A stretch of DNA of 64,000 nt from Dermacentor variabilis. Its lineage: Eukaryota; Arthropoda; Arachnida; Ixodida; Ixodidae. Under the pieces are notes generated by a model. That model was not told the origin of the DNA and ran no database searches. It saw nothing but the letters and a program-made list of their open reading frames with translations. Positions 62,451 through 64,000 of the stretch are shown here, piece after piece (position 1 is the first letter of the stretch; every line of letters starts with the position of its first letter). The position numbers were made by a program, and so were the translations under genes. The DNA lies in contig NC_134573.1 of NCBI RefSeq assembly GCF_050947875.1, positions 54,362,115-54,426,114 of the forward strand. The letters are read 5' to 3'.

Positions 62451-64000
62451 ACGGAAATGTTATAGGCCGTCATCGATAATTAGTGAAAATTGGCTAAAAT
62501 GTTACCTTTATGATAAGTCGTATGATCACCCAGGCAAAATGGAGGAACTGTTTCGCCACCTGCAAGACATTTAAACAAGTTGTTTTGTTAAAATTGATGT
62601 TACGCCACATACGGAATGCCCGCTCGCAGCAAGGCACAGGACGTGATGGAAGTCTCAAATTTTAATAGATATGTCTTTCATAGTAAACAAACCTGCCAGT
62701 GAAAAGATTCACTGTTGTGCTTGATGCTCCCGAAATAAGTAAAATTATCGATAGGAAGTAATCTAATAAACAACTAAAATATCCCAGTTTGTCAAATTCA
62801 TGTGACAGAACCAGGAACCAGCCTACTGAAAAAGAAGCCTTGCATTCCTCATACCTCCTATATCCAATAATATCCTATGGTGTATGGGAAAAAGAAACGA
62901 GCTTCAATGTGAAATCGCTCATGCTTCATATCGGATTATTCGATATGGGAATTATGGTACATATGGGGGGATTTCTTTAGTAGGGTGGCTGGAAGGTAAA
63001 GCGTTTTATAGCGATCATTTCCAGCTCCGTGCCTGCGAGCACACTACCGTTACAAAAGTCGTTTTATGAACGATTTGCATTTCACCACATACCAGCAACG
63101 TATTATTTAAATTACTTAAGGTATCGATGATGTGTGCCTAACAGAAGCAAGCATCGTCGTAAGTTCTTAGTCTTGGCTCATATTCATTATTTCCGGATTG
63201 TATGAATTCTGCGGTCACAGCGTATTTCAGAACATAACCGTGCTGCCAGACCAGCACGTCGCCGAGCCGTAAGAATGTGTGAAGGTGCGCCTTTACAGTT
63301 CGTACTACACAAATACAGTTAAAATACACCCGGATCTATAGGTGTATCTCGAAGTTGCGGACTACTTACCGTAGGCGGTGGCTCCCGTAACGCCAGCGAT
63401 CTTGATTCAGTCTGTGAAGAGGAGAGGGGAGGGGAGAATGCGCTCGGCTCCAAAATTTGTTTAAATATTTTGTGCAAAGCGCGATTGTGAGAGACATGCG
63501 CGCTACATTGGGTCTGATTTCAATATTTTATTTCAAGGCATAAATGTGGCGACTTCTGGGAAGTAAAAAGCATTCAAATCCGTAAGCGGCGAACTAGTTT
63601 CCAGTTCTTGCATGCAAAGTCATGACGCGTGACGTTAGATTCTTGCTAACGTGGGAAGCGAGATGGCTCATAACACATTCCTTCATGAGGCAGGGAACAC
63701 TATAACCAAATTAAGAAGCGGTACTGGCAGTATACAAGCACATATAGAGTCATATATTTTTTTTTCTTGCCTTGTAAGGTCTTTTACCAGAGCCTATTCT
63801 GCGCACCAGTATGATGGCACGCAACAAGTATGGATCTAGTAAGGCCACACGTAATGCAGTGGGGTTTAGGTGTATGGGTCGCAATGATGCACGTGCACAG
63901 GACGAACAAAACTCTGATTACGTATGCGCTAGTCATCACAGGTCTGGAAAGTTCGAAACATTTTTTTTCCTTTATTTTCTTCATGCCCGGATTCTTATTC
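62451..64000. other. Unassigned region
   Basis: 1.55 kb with no recognised gene, RNA or repeat. A G-rich patch (AGGAGAGGGGAGGGGAGAA) lies near 63420. Short open frames have no motif. Confidence 0.5.

Overview
The window is non-coding eukaryotic DNA made almost entirely of transposable elements, and I recognise no cellular gene in it. The mix points to a hard tick, probably a metastriate ixodid. It has I-type LINEs with RNase H, Gypsy elements of several lineages, a GIY-YIG Penelope-like element, an RTE LINE, tRNA-derived SINEs and a TTAA-flanked AGGGACACTAAAG transposon. This taxonomic call is inference from resemblance, not a database result.

Layout. 1-2760 (-) is a decayed Gypsy gag-protease-RT fragment. 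2768-3490 (+) is a separate Gypsy integrase piece, followed by SINE and LINE tails. 4359-14595 (-) is one Gypsy copy (RNase H to 3' LTR) split by three insertions: a DNA transposon (5615-6510), a full-length LINE with both ORFs open (6630-12585, 11-bp target-site duplication) and a truncated LINE (12965-14352, 7-bp duplication). 15300-20740 (+) is a LINE cut at its endonuclease GDFN motif by another LINE (16153-20175). 20755-27690 (-) is a CR1/Jockey-like LINE split by an LTR element (22078-26224, duplication CATGC) that carries protease and integrase but no RT. 28130-30975 (+) is a Penelope-like element. 30990-34190 (+) is a LINE split by a second copy of the DNA transposon (31584-32561).

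35606-39175 (+) is a young LTR element, with two differences in 669-bp LTRs by eye and duplication ATGT. Its single open ORF joins Gag to the integrase zinc domain, and it sits inside a ~165-bp tandem repeat. 43480-50700 holds more LINE pieces, an RTE LINE and a Ruka-like SINE. 50900-59265 is mostly unassigned and AT-rich, with diverged dispersed repeats. 59270-60686 is a Kolobok/T2-like transposon with a THAP exon and an opposing unknown exon, next to a ~760-bp (GT)n tract. 61523-64000 is unassigned except for a 134-bp duplication.

The elements do not form a pathway. Nesting gives relative ages: Gypsy B and LINE-Y are old, the I-type LINE and the 35606-39175 LTR element are youngest. The open I-type LINE is a plausible source of the machinery that moves the SINEs.
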